This document shows, in pieces, positions 34,766 to 43,196 of a DNA stretch of 64,000 bases (the stretch's first letter is position 1; each line of letters opens with the position of its first letter). Source of the stretch: Polyangiaceae bacterium (GTDB lineage: Bacteria > Myxococcota_A > Polyangia > Polyangiales > Polyangiaceae). The translations under genes and the position numbers were made by a program. The stretch spans positions 310,001-374,000 of the forward strand of contig JADJYE010000002.1 in the NCBI GenBank assembly GCA_016719945.1. Reading direction: 5' to 3'. The notes beneath the pieces are model-generated. The model searched no databases and was not told the DNA's origin. It saw nothing but the letters and a program-made list of their open reading frames with translations.

Positions 34766-35745
34766 TTCGTGATGTTGGTGCCCGCCGGGGGCGTGAACGT
34801 GAACTCGCTCGCGTCGATCTTGTCGGGGAAGCTCTGATCGAAGAGCTCGAAGCGGTTGCGGTTGCCCTGCGCGTCGAGGATCAGGACACCCGTGACCGCG
34901 CCGGGGTCCTTCTTCTCGAGCTTCGTTTTGTCGACGTAGAACAGCACCTGCTCGTATTGCGGGTTCGCCGTGCGCGGCTTGCCGACGAGCACGGGCCCGA
35001 GCTCGAACTTCACCTTCTCGTTGAACGTGAACGCGAAGCTCGACCGGATCCCGCTGCCCATGATGAACCCGAAGGCCCCCGGGTATTCGGTGTCCTTCAC
35101 CGGGTGCTCGAACATCTGCGCGTCCTCGGCGACGTACAGCTTGAGCGTCGAGCCGTCGGAGACGATGCGGTTGTTGTTCGGTGCGTCGTAGCGGAACGAG
35201 ATCTTGTTCGGTCGCAGGACGTAGACCGTACCCTTCTGCTCGCGCTCCTTGCCCGTGATCTTCTGCTTGTGCTTCTGGAGGAAGCGCGCCTTGAAGGTGT
35301 TGTGGTCCTTGAAGATCCCGTCGATGGCGGCGGCGACGGCGTCGGCCGAGCCGACCTCGGGCGCCGGGAGGGTGGCGGTCGTCGTGGGGACGGGCTCGGT
35401 CGTCGGGGCGGACGTGGGGGCGGTCGTCGTGGTCGGGGCAGGGCCGGTGGTCGAGGTCGCGGTCGGCTTGCTGGAGGCGACGGTCGTTGGCGCCGAGCTC
35501 GCCAGCGCGCTCGAGGTCGACGCCGTGGCGGAGGTGGCTGGCTCCGCGGTAGCGGTGACGGGGGCCGCCGCGGTGGCCGTCGCGGTCGCGCCCGTCGTCG
35601 CGCCGACCGCCGAGGTCATCGCCAGGGCCGAGCCCGACCCTGACGCGGGAGGCACGGGCTGCGCGGACGGATCGTCGCTACAGGCAGCGACCACCAGAGC
35701 GAGCAGAAATGTCCCAAAGCGCTGCGAGCGTTGCCGATTCACCAT
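34762..35745 (-). CDS. LolA-like lipoprotein with long Thr/Ala linker
   Basis: A 327-residue protein: signal peptide with lipobox VVAAC (Cys about 22), then about 105 residues of Ala/Thr/Ser/Pro low complexity, then a LolA-type outer-membrane lipoprotein carrier domain (about 135-327): FKARFLQKHKQKITGKEREQKGTV, NKISFRYDAPNNN, DGSTLKLYVAEDAQ, DKTKLEKKDPGAVTGVLILD. Ordinary LolA is a soluble periplasmic shuttle. Here the domain would be tethered to a membrane by the lipid and reach through the periplasm on the linker, so it may act like LolB or hand over lipids locally. It is coupled by a 4-base overlap to the rRNA-modification gene. Confidence 0.82.
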   Translation of the reverse strand: MVNRQRSQRFGTFLLALVVAACSDDPSAQPVPPASGSGSALAMTSAVGATTGATATATAAAPVTATAEPATSATASTSSALASSAPTTVASSKPTATSTTGPAPTTTTAPTSAPTTEPVPTTTATLPAPEVGSADAVAAAIDGIFKDHNTFKARFLQKHKQKITGKEREQKGTVYVLRPNKISFRYDAPNNNRIVSDGSTLKLYVAEDAQMFEHPVKDTEYPGAFGFIMGSGIRSSFAFTFNEKVKFELGPVLVGKPRTANPQYEQVLFYVDKTKLEKKDPGAVTGVLILDAQGNRNRFELFDQSFPDKIDASEFTFTPPAGTNITK

Positions 35746-35853
35746 GTCTTCGAGGTTCCTACTACGGATAAGACGGACAAAGGGGTCTAGTGCTTACACG
35801 GCGGGTGTCCCGGGGGGCGACGTTCGGCGCCTTCTGTTAGCCTGAACGCCCTG

Positions 35854-37317
35854 ATGACCGAAGGCTCGGTCCGCGTCGTCGGACGCTACGCGATGCACGG
35901 CGAGATCGCCGCCGGGGGCATGGCCACCGTGCACCTCGGCCGCCTGCTCGGGCCGGTGGGCTTCGCGAAGACCGTCGCCATCAAGCGGCTGCACCCGCAG
36001 TTCGCCAAGGATCCCGAGTTCGTGGCGATGTTCCTCGACGAGGCCCGCCTCGCCGCGCGCATCCAGCACCCGAACGTGGTCTCGACCCTCGACGTCGTCT
36101 CACAGGACGGAGAGCTGTTCCTCGTCATGGAGTACATCGAGGGAGAGTCGCTCGCGCGCCTCATCCGCGGCGTCCGCGCGAACGGTACGCGGCTCCCCCC
36201 GACTCTCGTCGGGTCGGTCATGTCCGCGGCGCTGTATGGCCTCCACGCGGCGCACGAGGCGAAGGGCCCCGACGGCGCGCCGCTCGGGATCATCCACCGG
36301 GACATCTCGCCGCAAAACATCCACATCGGGCTCGACGGCGTGTCGCGCGTGCTCGACTTCGGCGTCGCCAAGGCCACGAACCGCGCCCAGATCACGAGGG
36401 AGGGGCAGCTCAAGGGCAAGCTGCCCTACATGGCGCCCGAGCAGATCATGGAGGACGACTTCGACCGGCGCGTCGACGTCTACGCTGCGGGCGTGGTGCT
36501 GTGGGAGGCACTGTGCGCGAAGCGCCTGTTCGATGGCGAGAACGAGGGGAAGATCCTCAAGAAAATCATCAGCACCGAGGTCGTGCCGCCCTCCTCGATC
36601 GTGCCGGGGCTGTCCCCGCACGTCGACGCGATCGTGCTCCGCGCGCTCGCCAAGGACCCCTCGCAGCGGTTCGCGACGGCGTGGGAGCTCGCGGTCGCGA
36701 TCGAGGAGACGCTCGGCACCGAGGCGCCTCGCCGGCTCGGCGCCTTCGTCGAGAGCATCGAGCGCGAAGGCATCGAACAGCGGAGCGCGCGCGTACGCCA
36801 GCTCGAGAGCGCCGCGACGGAGCGCGACGCCACCATCCCGCCCGGGCCCGCGAGCGATCCGTCGGCGATGGAGCGGACCGTCGCGAAGCGCGCGCCGGCG
36901 AGCGCCCGGGCGACCCTCGCCGTGCTCGCGATCCTCGGGCTCGGCGCGACGGCCGCGCTCATCATCCTGCTGGTCAAGCGGGGCAGCGAGCCCGAGGCCA
37001 CGCCCGCCGCGTCGGAGCGGCCTGCGCCGAGCGCGCTCGAGGCGCCGCTCATCGCCGCCTCGGGCGCGGAGAGCGCCGCCGGCTCGCCGCCGCTGTCTGC
37101 CAGCGTCGCGGCGTCCCCGCCCACGAGCGCGCCCAGCCCCCGGTCGGCGTCGGCGCCGCCCCTCACACCGAAGACCAGCGCGACGGCGGCGGCGCGGCCG
37201 ACCGCGGTGGCCAGCGCGCGTCCGACCGCCACGGCGACCCCCCCGAACGACGCCTGCAAGGTGCCGACGTACTACGAGAACGGCATCAAGAAGATCAAGC
37301 CCGAGTGCCTGAAGTAG
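35854..37317 (+). CDS. Transmembrane Ser/Thr protein kinase (myxobacterial Pkn type)
   Basis: A 487-residue kinase. The catalytic domain (about 10-285) includes Gly-rich loop GEIAAGGMATVHLG, Lys44 (VAIKRL), Glu63, catalytic loop HRDISPQN (148-155), DFG (168-170) and MAPEQ (193-197), all intact. HRDISPQN rather than HRDLKPxN is typical of myxobacterial kinases. A single membrane helix follows (about 349-372). The extracytoplasmic tail is Ala/Ser/Pro-rich and ends in a short two-Cys motif (DACKVPTYYENGIKKIKPECLK). That terminal motif recurs in this group and may be a small sensor or partner-docking element. It is divergent from the LolA-like gene and 62 bases upstream of a PEGA-like secreted protein, a possible partner. 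Confidence 0.92.
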   Translation: MTEGSVRVVGRYAMHGEIAAGGMATVHLGRLLGPVGFAKTVAIKRLHPQFAKDPEFVAMFLDEARLAARIQHPNVVSTLDVVSQDGELFLVMEYIEGESLARLIRGVRANGTRLPPTLVGSVMSAALYGLHAAHEAKGPDGAPLGIIHRDISPQNIHIGLDGVSRVLDFGVAKATNRAQITREGQLKGKLPYMAPEQIMEDDFDRRVDVYAAGVVLWEALCAKRLFDGENEGKILKKIISTEVVPPSSIVPGLSPHVDAIVLRALAKDPSQRFATAWELAVAIEETLGTEAPRRLGAFVESIEREGIEQRSARVRQLESAATERDATIPPGPASDPSAMERTVAKRAPASARATLAVLAILGLGATAALIILLVKRGSEPEATPAASERPAPSALEAPLIAASGAESAAGSPPLSASVAASPPTSAPSPRSASAPPLTPKTSATAAARPTAVASARPTATATPPNDACKVPTYYENGIKKIKPECLK

Positions 37318-37379
37318 CGGACCTCTTCGATCGAGCGCAGGGCTACCGCGCAGGGACGCCTTCTGAGAACATCACGGCC

Positions 37380-38204
37380 ATGGTCCGCCCCGCGCTCGTC
37401 GCCGCGTCGCTCGCGCTGCTCGCGCCCGCCGTCGCCGCCGCCGCGCCCACCAAGCAAGCGTGCGTCGCCTCGTACGAGCAGGGGCAGAAGCTGAGAGCCG
37501 AGGGGAAGCTCTCGGCCGCGCGCTCCGAGTTCGCGGTGTGCGCCGAGTCGACCTGCCCGGATCTGACTAAGACGGACTGCGCGACCTGGCTCACCGAGGT
37601 CGACGCGAGCCTGCCCACCGTCACGTTCTTCGTCACCGATCCGTCTGGAAAGGACGTCTCGGACGTCAAGGTCACGGTCGACGGCGCGGTGGTCGCGGAG
37701 CGGCTCGACGGCAAATCCGTCGCGCTCGACCCCGGTCCGCGCAAGCTCCGCTTCGAGCGCGCCGGCGAGCTCGCGATCGACGTCGAGGTGGTCGTGCGTG
37801 AGGGAGAGAAGAACCGCCGCATCGAGGCGAGGTTCGGCGCGGCCACGACGCAAGAGCGCCCGAGCGGCGTCGCCGCGGTCTCGCCCGCAGCGTGGGCGCT
37901 CGGCGCTTCGGGCCTGGTCGGCGTCGCCATCTTCGGCGTGCTCGGCGGCGTCGCCCTGCAAGAGAAGTCCGACGCGGACGAGTCGTGCGCGCCCGACTGC
38001 ACCGACGACGTGGTCGACTCGATCCGCACGAAGCTCATCGCCGCGGACGTGGCGCTTTCGGTCGGGCTCGCCGCGCTCGGCGCGGGCGTCGCGATCGGGA
38101 TCGCGACGGGCCTCTCGGGTGGGGACGCGAAGAAGCCGGACGCCGCGCTCTTCCTCGCGCCGTCGCCGTCGGGGGTCTTCGGCGGGTTCAGCGCCAAGTT
38201 CTGA
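37380..38204 (+). CDS. Secreted PEGA-like membrane protein
   Basis: A 274-residue protein from ATG 37380: signal peptide MVRPALVAASLALLAPAVAAAA, Cys-containing TPR-like helices (about 25-80: ACVASYEQGQKLRAEGKLSAARSEF), and a PEGA-like sandwich (about 85-150: VKVTVDGAVVAERLDGKSVALDPGPRKLRFE). Two hydrophobic segments follow, separated by a CAPDC loop, and the protein ends FGGFSAKF. The architecture is the same as the protein at 7007-8134. These are commonly encoded beside Pkn-type kinases in myxobacteria, as here. Probable role in envelope signalling; unproven. Confidence 0.75.
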   Translation: MVRPALVAASLALLAPAVAAAAPTKQACVASYEQGQKLRAEGKLSAARSEFAVCAESTCPDLTKTDCATWLTEVDASLPTVTFFVTDPSGKDVSDVKVTVDGAVVAERLDGKSVALDPGPRKLRFERAGELAIDVEVVVREGEKNRRIEARFGAATTQERPSGVAAVSPAAWALGASGLVGVAIFGVLGGVALQEKSDADESCAPDCTDDVVDSIRTKLIAADVALSVGLAALGAGVAIGIATGLSGGDAKKPDAALFLAPSPSGVFGGFSAKF

Positions 38205-38252
38205 GCGAGGTTTCCCTGCGCGGTCGTCGACACGTGGGTGTCGCCACGGAGC

Positions 38253-39229
38253 TCAGGCGTGCCAGGCGAGCGCCCCGCGCAGGCGCCGCCACCCGGTCGC
38301 ATACTCGGTGAAGCCGAGCAGCGAGAGATCGAGCAGCTCGCAGGCCCGCGCCAGGCTCTGGTAAGCGGCGTGCATCTCGAGGCGCTCGTGCGGGGAGGCC
38401 GGGCGAAGACGAACGCGGGCGGGCGGCGAGCCGCGGGGCGCCGCGCGAGGTACCGGGCGCGCTGGATGAGCAGCCACCACAGCGTCCACTCCTCGCGGGT
38501 CAGCGACAGCCCGACGAAGAGCAGCGGTCGCTCGAGCGCTGCGGCGACCCAGGTGTCGAGCGCCTCGGTGGGGCGCGGCGCTGGCTTGCGGGCGTGCGCT
38601 TCGAAGGCGGCCTGCATCGCGGCGATGCGCACGCCGTAGGCGTGGGCGCCCAGCACGATGGAGGACGGATCGGACTGGTGACCGTGCGGAAACCACACGC
38701 GAGTGCCCCCGACGCGCGCCGAGAGGGAGACCCTGCGCGAGCGCCCTGTCGTCGCGTACGAGGGGCGCGCCCCCCCGGCCAGCAAGGCCCGATCGAAGTT
38801 GAAGCTCATCACGTCGTGCCAGCCGATCTCGAGGAAGCTCTGCACGAAGCCGCGCGAGAGGTGGAGCGTGTGCTCGTCCTCGCGCAGGCGCTTGGCGACC
38901 GCGCGGCGGAGCTTCGCCTCCCAGGCGTGCGCCGAGGCGTGAGGGGAGCGCTGGGCCAGCTCGGCGACCATGGCGTCCCACAACAGCGTCGTCTGACCGG
39001 GCACGTCCCGCACGATGTGGGTGGTCGCGGCGCTGCAGCGAAACTCCCTCGCGACACCCTCGAGCAAGGAGTACCAATCGACCGGGCGCGGGCTCTTGGT
39101 GCCCGACTCGCTCGCGCCCTCCATGACGGCCTGGGTCACGAAGCCGGAGCCGAGGACGGGGATGACGCTCGCGCCCTGCGGACCCTGCACGAACCGCTCG
39201 AGCGCCTTCCAGGTGGACGTTCGCTTCAC
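38253..39229 (-). CDS. SIR2-like domain protein, frameshifted near C-terminus
   Basis: A protein of about 325 residues from GTG 39229. SIR2-like landmarks in order: VIPVLGSGF (23-30, nucleotide loop), DWYSLLEGVAREF (51-63), the Asn-x-Asp element MSFNFDRALL (Asn144, Asp146), a catalytic-type His182 in FPHGHQSDPSSIVLG, and LLFVGLSLTREEW (236-248). Such SIR2 proteins are divergent sirtuin folds; many act as NAD-degrading effectors in phage defence. One G missing from the run at 38392-38395 puts the last 48 residues (PHERLEMHAAYQ...ALAWHA) in another frame. It lies 32 bases after the DUF790 nuclease gene on the same strand, forming a helicase-nuclease-SIR2 operon. No fused sensor domain is visible. 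Confidence 0.75.
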
Positions 39230-39261
39230 GAGGAAGAAGGTAGTGCCATCAGAGCGCGGAT

Positions 39262-40508
39262 CTAAGAGGTCACGCGCTTGCCCGGGACATTCTTCGTCCC
39301 CGCGGGCGCGCCGGCCTGGAGCCGCGCGAGGACCTCCTTCGCGCTGATCGCGGTGCGGAAGACGTAGAGCGACGAGCCGCCCTCTGCCTCGTCCAGGACC
39401 TCCTCGCTGACGCGGGCGCCCTTGCTCACGGCGAGGACCACGCGCGCGGGCAGGCCGGCCTGGATCTGCTCGACGCGCCGCCACACCGCGCTGCGGCTCC
39501 AGAACCCGAACACCTCGAGGAAGACCTCCTCCCCGTCGTGCGGCTCGAGAACACCAGATCCGGCACGAACGCCGCGCCGTCCTTCGCGACCAGCACGCGA
39601 TCGTTGTCCTCGACCTCCCACTCCGAGGGGAGCGCGGAGAAGGCCGCCTTGAGCGCGGTGATCTCCGGCCGCTCGAAGCTGCGCGCCGCGCGAGGCGGGG
39701 TGAGGCCGTCCTCCGACGTCAGGCACAGCTCGAGGGGCGTCTTTTCGGCGCCCCAGACGACCGTCCCGGTGAGCTCGAACGACTCGAGCGCCAGCGCCGT
39801 CGGCAGGAACATGGCGAGCCTTAGCCCGTATTTTTGCACCGAGTCGAACAGGCTGAAGGGGCCATCCAAGGTGACGCGCCAACCACCCTTCGGGGCGCGC
39901 TCGATGACGTGCAGCAGGCCGTGGAAGCGGGCCGCGCGGAACAGGTCGCGGACGGCGCCAGGGCGCCCGTCGCGGAAGGTCAGCACCAGGCGCGTCGCCC
40001 GCAGCAGGACAGCCTGCGCGAGGGCCAGATCGTAGCTCGCGAGGAGATCCGCGCCGGTCACTGGCTCGAACGACCGGATGACCTGCGCATCCTTCAGATC
40101 GGCGAACAGGGCGCGCTCGAGCGCCTCCTGTGGCACGTCGAGGGCGCGCGCCGCCGCGGCCAGGACGGCGGAGCGCTCGTAGCCGTGCGCGCTCTTGTGG
40201 GCCGCCGCGGAGATCGCGAACGTCGTCTGGCGGGCCACCTCGGGGTCGAGCGGGCTGTCCTGCTCGAGCTCGGTGCGGTCGTCGCAGAGCTTGCGCAGCC
40301 CCGCGACGAGGGCGCGGTCGCGCGCCCCGTGGGGGATGGCCGCGGCCGCCTCGTCGAGCTCGCCGCGCGTCGAGCCCACCATCGAGCGGTACGTCGCGAC
40401 CAGCGCGTCGGCGATCGGGGCCAGCCGCTCCTTGTCCTTGTCGGACAGGTAGCGGGGCGCGAGCTTGCCCTGGCGCTTCGTGGCGCGCACGAGATCACTT
40501 GTAAGCAA
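39262..40508 (-). CDS. DUF790/Bax1-like nuclease, frameshifted
   Basis: Begins MLTSDLVRATKRQGKLAPRYL, the characteristic opening of DUF790 proteins, whose archaeal member Bax1 is a structure-specific nuclease that binds XPB helicase. The C-terminal part shows DRVLVAKDGAAFVPDLVF followed, in the next frame, by HDGEEVFLEVFGFWS and LPARVVLAVSKG. This D...E-x-F-G-type core resembles a restriction-endonuclease fold. One missing base near 39541 splits the frame; repair gives 415 residues. TTG start at 40508 overlaps the helicase stop by 14 bases, so the two are translationally coupled. The pairing itself supports the identification. Confidence 0.8.
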
Positions 40509-41862
40509 CGTGCTCGCGCCTCCGGTCGCTGGTCCGCTGCTCGCTCGTGCCGCTCGATACCAGCTCGTACAAGAGCGCGCTCTTGTCGTCCTGCTTGCGC
40601 AGGATGCGCCCGAGGCGCTGGACGTGCTCGCGCACCGAGCCGTTGCCCGACAGGACGATCGCGACGTTCGCGCTGGGCACGTCGACGCCCTCGTTGAGCA
40701 CCTTGCTGGTCACCACCGCGAACAGCTCTCCGCTCGCGAGGCCGGCGAGGATGCGGGAGCGCTCCTTGACGCGCGTCTGGTGCGTGATCGCGGGCAGCAG
40801 CAGCTTCTTGGCGATCTCGTAGACCGTCGCGTTGTCCTCGGTGAACACCAAGACGCGGTCCTTCTTGTGCACGCGCAGCAGCCGCTCGAGCAGATCGATC
40901 TTTCCCGGCGCGGCGAGGGCGAGCCGGCGCTGCGCGCGGTAGGCGAGGAAGGCGCGCCTGCCGACGTCCGACAGCGAGCTGCGCAGCAGGAACTGCCCCC
41001 AGCCGTCCGGCCTCGACATGTCGATGCCGGTCGAGCGGAGGAAGCCGGTGTACTCGGCGCGCGCCGCCGTGTACTCGGCGCGCTCGGCCTCCGACAGGGG
41101 GACCTCGAGCCGCACGGTCTCGTACGGCGCCAGGTAGATCCCCGACAGCTCGGTGATGTCGCGCCGATAGCAGATCGGGCCCACGAGCTCATCGTAGAGC
41201 CCCTCTCGCCCATCGTTTCGCTCGGGCGTGGCCGTGAGGCCGAGGCGGAAGGGCGCCAGGCACATGCGGGCGGCGGTCGCGTAGGCGTCGCTCGGCAGAT
41301 GGTGGCACTCGTCGAAGATCACGAGGCCGAAGCGGTTGCCGAGGCGGTCCATGTGCAGGTGCGCCGAGTCGTAGGTGGTGACGGTCAGATCGGCGACCTC
41401 GTGCGAGCCCCCCCCCACGAGCCCGATCGGCTGCTCGAACGTCGCGGCGAGGTTGTCGTGCCACTGCGCCATCAGGTCCAGCGTCGGCACCACGACCAGA
41501 GCGCTGCGCTTGCGCTCCGCGATGGCGAGGGCCGCGACGAAGGTCTTGCCCGCACCGGTCGGCAACACGACCACCCCGCGCGAGGACGCTTTCCTCCAGG
41601 CCGCGAGCGCCTCGGCCTGGTGGGGGTAGGGCTCTCGCCGCGTCCGCATCGCGAGGTCCAGCTCGCGGTACCCGCGGGCCTCGTCCGTGAACGGCACGCT
41701 GGCCCGCGTGAGCGCCGTCACGACCGTTCGGTAGTCGATGCCCCGCGCGCGGTGGCAGCCCTGCCGCTCGTCGAAGACGAAGCCCGCGAGCGCAGCCGCC
41801 TCCTCCGGCAGATCGTGCGCGCGCAGCGTCCCGCCGTGGAACTCGATCCTCGCCGCGCTCAT
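40495..41862 (-). CDS. XPB-like superfamily 2 DNA helicase
   Basis: A 455-residue DNA helicase. Motifs: Q-like PYPHQAEAL (79-87), Walker A LPTGAGKT (100-107), Walker B DECHH (184-188), TATPER, and in the second RecA domain VTSKVLNEGVDVP and HVQRLGRILRKQ. An N-terminal domain of about 75 residues with IEFHGGTLRA matches the damage-recognition-type domain of XPB/Rad25 homologues. It would unwind DNA around lesions for the adjacent nuclease. It lies first in a helicase-nuclease-SIR2 operon, with 96 bases to the divergent YqgE gene. Confidence 0.9.
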   Translation of the reverse strand: MSAARIEFHGGTLRAHDLPEEAAALAGFVFDERQGCHRARGIDYRTVVTALTRASVPFTDEARGYRELDLAMRTRREPYPHQAEALAAWRKASSRGVVVLPTGAGKTFVAALAIAERKRSALVVVPTLDLMAQWHDNLAATFEQPIGLVGGGSHEVADLTVTTYDSAHLHMDRLGNRFGLVIFDECHHLPSDAYATAARMCLAPFRLGLTATPERNDGREGLYDELVGPICYRRDITELSGIYLAPYETVRLEVPLSEAERAEYTAARAEYTGFLRSTGIDMSRPDGWGQFLLRSSLSDVGRRAFLAYRAQRRLALAAPGKIDLLERLLRVHKKDRVLVFTEDNATVYEIAKKLLLPAITHQTRVKERSRILAGLASGELFAVVTSKVLNEGVDVPSANVAIVLSGNGSVREHVQRLGRILRKQDDKSALLYELVSSGTSEQRTSDRRREHVAYK

Positions 41863-41958
41863 GCCGGGCGCATCTTTTGTGGGGCCGCGGCGGGGACGCA
41901 AGCCCTGCAGGAGCAGGGCCCGCGCCTGCGGTCGCGCCCGAGCTGCTAGACTCGGCCA

Positions 41959-42579
41959 ATGTCGCTCGCCCCGGGCTTCATCATCGCCTCTCCCCCGCTC
42001 GGCGATCCCAACTTCGACCGCACGGTCGTCCTGCTCGCCCTGCACGGGCCGCAGGGCGCCCTGGGCTTCGTGGTCAACCGGGTCGCCCCGCTGAAGCTCG
42101 GCGAGGTGATGAGCATGGCGGGTTACGGCCCGCGCTACTCCGCGCTGTCCGGGCCGGTCTACGTCGGTGGGCCGGTCGAGCCCGGCTCCGGGTGGATCCT
42201 CTACCGCGAGCCGTCGTTCGCCCCTGGGGTGGAGGGCGCCATCGACGTCACCGCGAGCGTGAAGATCAGCTCCTCCCGCGACGTCTTCGACGCCCTCGCG
42301 CGCGAGCTCGAGCCGAGCCTCCCCGCGAGCGCCCCCGAGGGCGAGCCCTCACGTGACGTGACGGAGCAGCTGGGTCAGCGGATGGTCTTCCTCGGCTACA
42401 GCGGCTGGGGCCCGGGCCAGCTCGAGGGGGAGATCGCCCAGGGGGCGTGGCTCCCGGCGCCCTTCGATCCCTCGGTGATCTTCGACGTGGAGCCCGAGCG
42501 CCGCTGGGAAGCGGCCTACGCGCTCATGGGCGTGTCGCCCTTCATGAGCATGGGGATGCGCACGGTCGGCGACGCCTGA
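41959..42579 (+). CDS. YqgE/AlgH family protein (UPF0301)
   Basis: A 206-residue protein with the family opening PGFIIASPPLGDPNFDRTVVLLALHGPQGALGFVVNR, the YVGGPVEPG motif, and VFLGYSGWGPGQLEGEIAQGAWLP. YqgE/AlgH is widespread in proteobacteria; AlgH has been linked to alginate regulation in Pseudomonas, but the biochemical role is unsettled. It is monocistronic or paired with the lipoprotein downstream (51-base gap). Confidence 0.93.
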   Translation: MSLAPGFIIASPPLGDPNFDRTVVLLALHGPQGALGFVVNRVAPLKLGEVMSMAGYGPRYSALSGPVYVGGPVEPGSGWILYREPSFAPGVEGAIDVTASVKISSSRDVFDALARELEPSLPASAPEGEPSRDVTEQLGQRMVFLGYSGWGPGQLEGEIAQGAWLPAPFDPSVIFDVEPERRWEAAYALMGVSPFMSMGMRTVGDA

Positions 42580-42630
42580 CCCGCACCGATGCGCTTGCTC
42601 GGGCGCCGGCCGCGCGGTAGCAAGCGGCGC

Positions 42631-43161
42631 ATGAAGAACAGCCTCTGCATGGCAGTCGTCCTCTCGGCCTATTCGCTCCTCGGCTGTGCGTCGTCCAGCA
42701 ACGAGGCAGGCGGGCCCCACCAACACGGGCATGAGCACGGCGATCACGAGTGTGAGGCATGTAAGAAGTTGCCAGCAGGCGAGAAGTGCGAGCACTGCAA
42801 GAAGAAGGAGGCGATGGAACACGCTCAGCACGAGCACAAGGGTGAGGGGGACCACAAGAAGCACCCGCCCATGTCGCCGGCGGTGCATGCGTTCCACGAG
42901 GTGCTGAGCCCCGTCTATCACGCCGAGAAGAACGCCGCGCGCAACGACCAGGCGTGTGCGGCCGCCGCGTCCTTCAAGGAGAAGGCGGGCCCCATCGCGA
43001 CTGAAGCCGGCGAGAACGCCGCGAAGAAGACGGCATCCGCCAACCTCGCGACGTCGATCGGCGATCTCGAGAAGGCGTGCGCGGCGGCCGGCAAGCCCGA
43101 GGTCGAGGCGAAGCTCGAGAAGCTCCACGACGCGTTCCACGCGGCGATGGAAGCGAAGTAG
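42631..43161 (+). CDS. His/Cys-rich lipoprotein, probable metal binder
   Basis: A 176-residue lipoprotein from ATG 42631 (a start at 42589 would add an Arg-rich leader). Lipobox is SLLGC (Cys about 18). Residues about 25-75 are dense in metal ligands: HQHGHEHGDHECEACKK, CEHCKKKEAMEHAQHEHKG and DHKKH. The remainder (about 80-176) is a predicted helical bundle with VHAFHEVLSPVYHAEKNAARND. The His/Cys pattern suggests periplasmic binding of Zn, Cu or Ni. No metal transporter lies next to it. Possibly a metal buffer or resistance factor. Confidence 0.75.
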   Translation: MKNSLCMAVVLSAYSLLGCASSSNEAGGPHQHGHEHGDHECEACKKLPAGEKCEHCKKKEAMEHAQHEHKGEGDHKKHPPMSPAVHAFHEVLSPVYHAEKNAARNDQACAAAASFKEKAGPIATEAGENAAKKTASANLATSIGDLEKACAAAGKPEVEAKLEKLHDAFHAAMEAK

Positions 43162-43196
43162 CTCACGAACGCGCCGCGCGCGGCGCTACCGGACCC

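Noticed and set aside
35746..35853. Divergent promoter boxes between the LolA-like and kinase genes
   Set aside because: Candidate hexamers had wrong spacing; a promoter must exist here but cannot be placed by eye.
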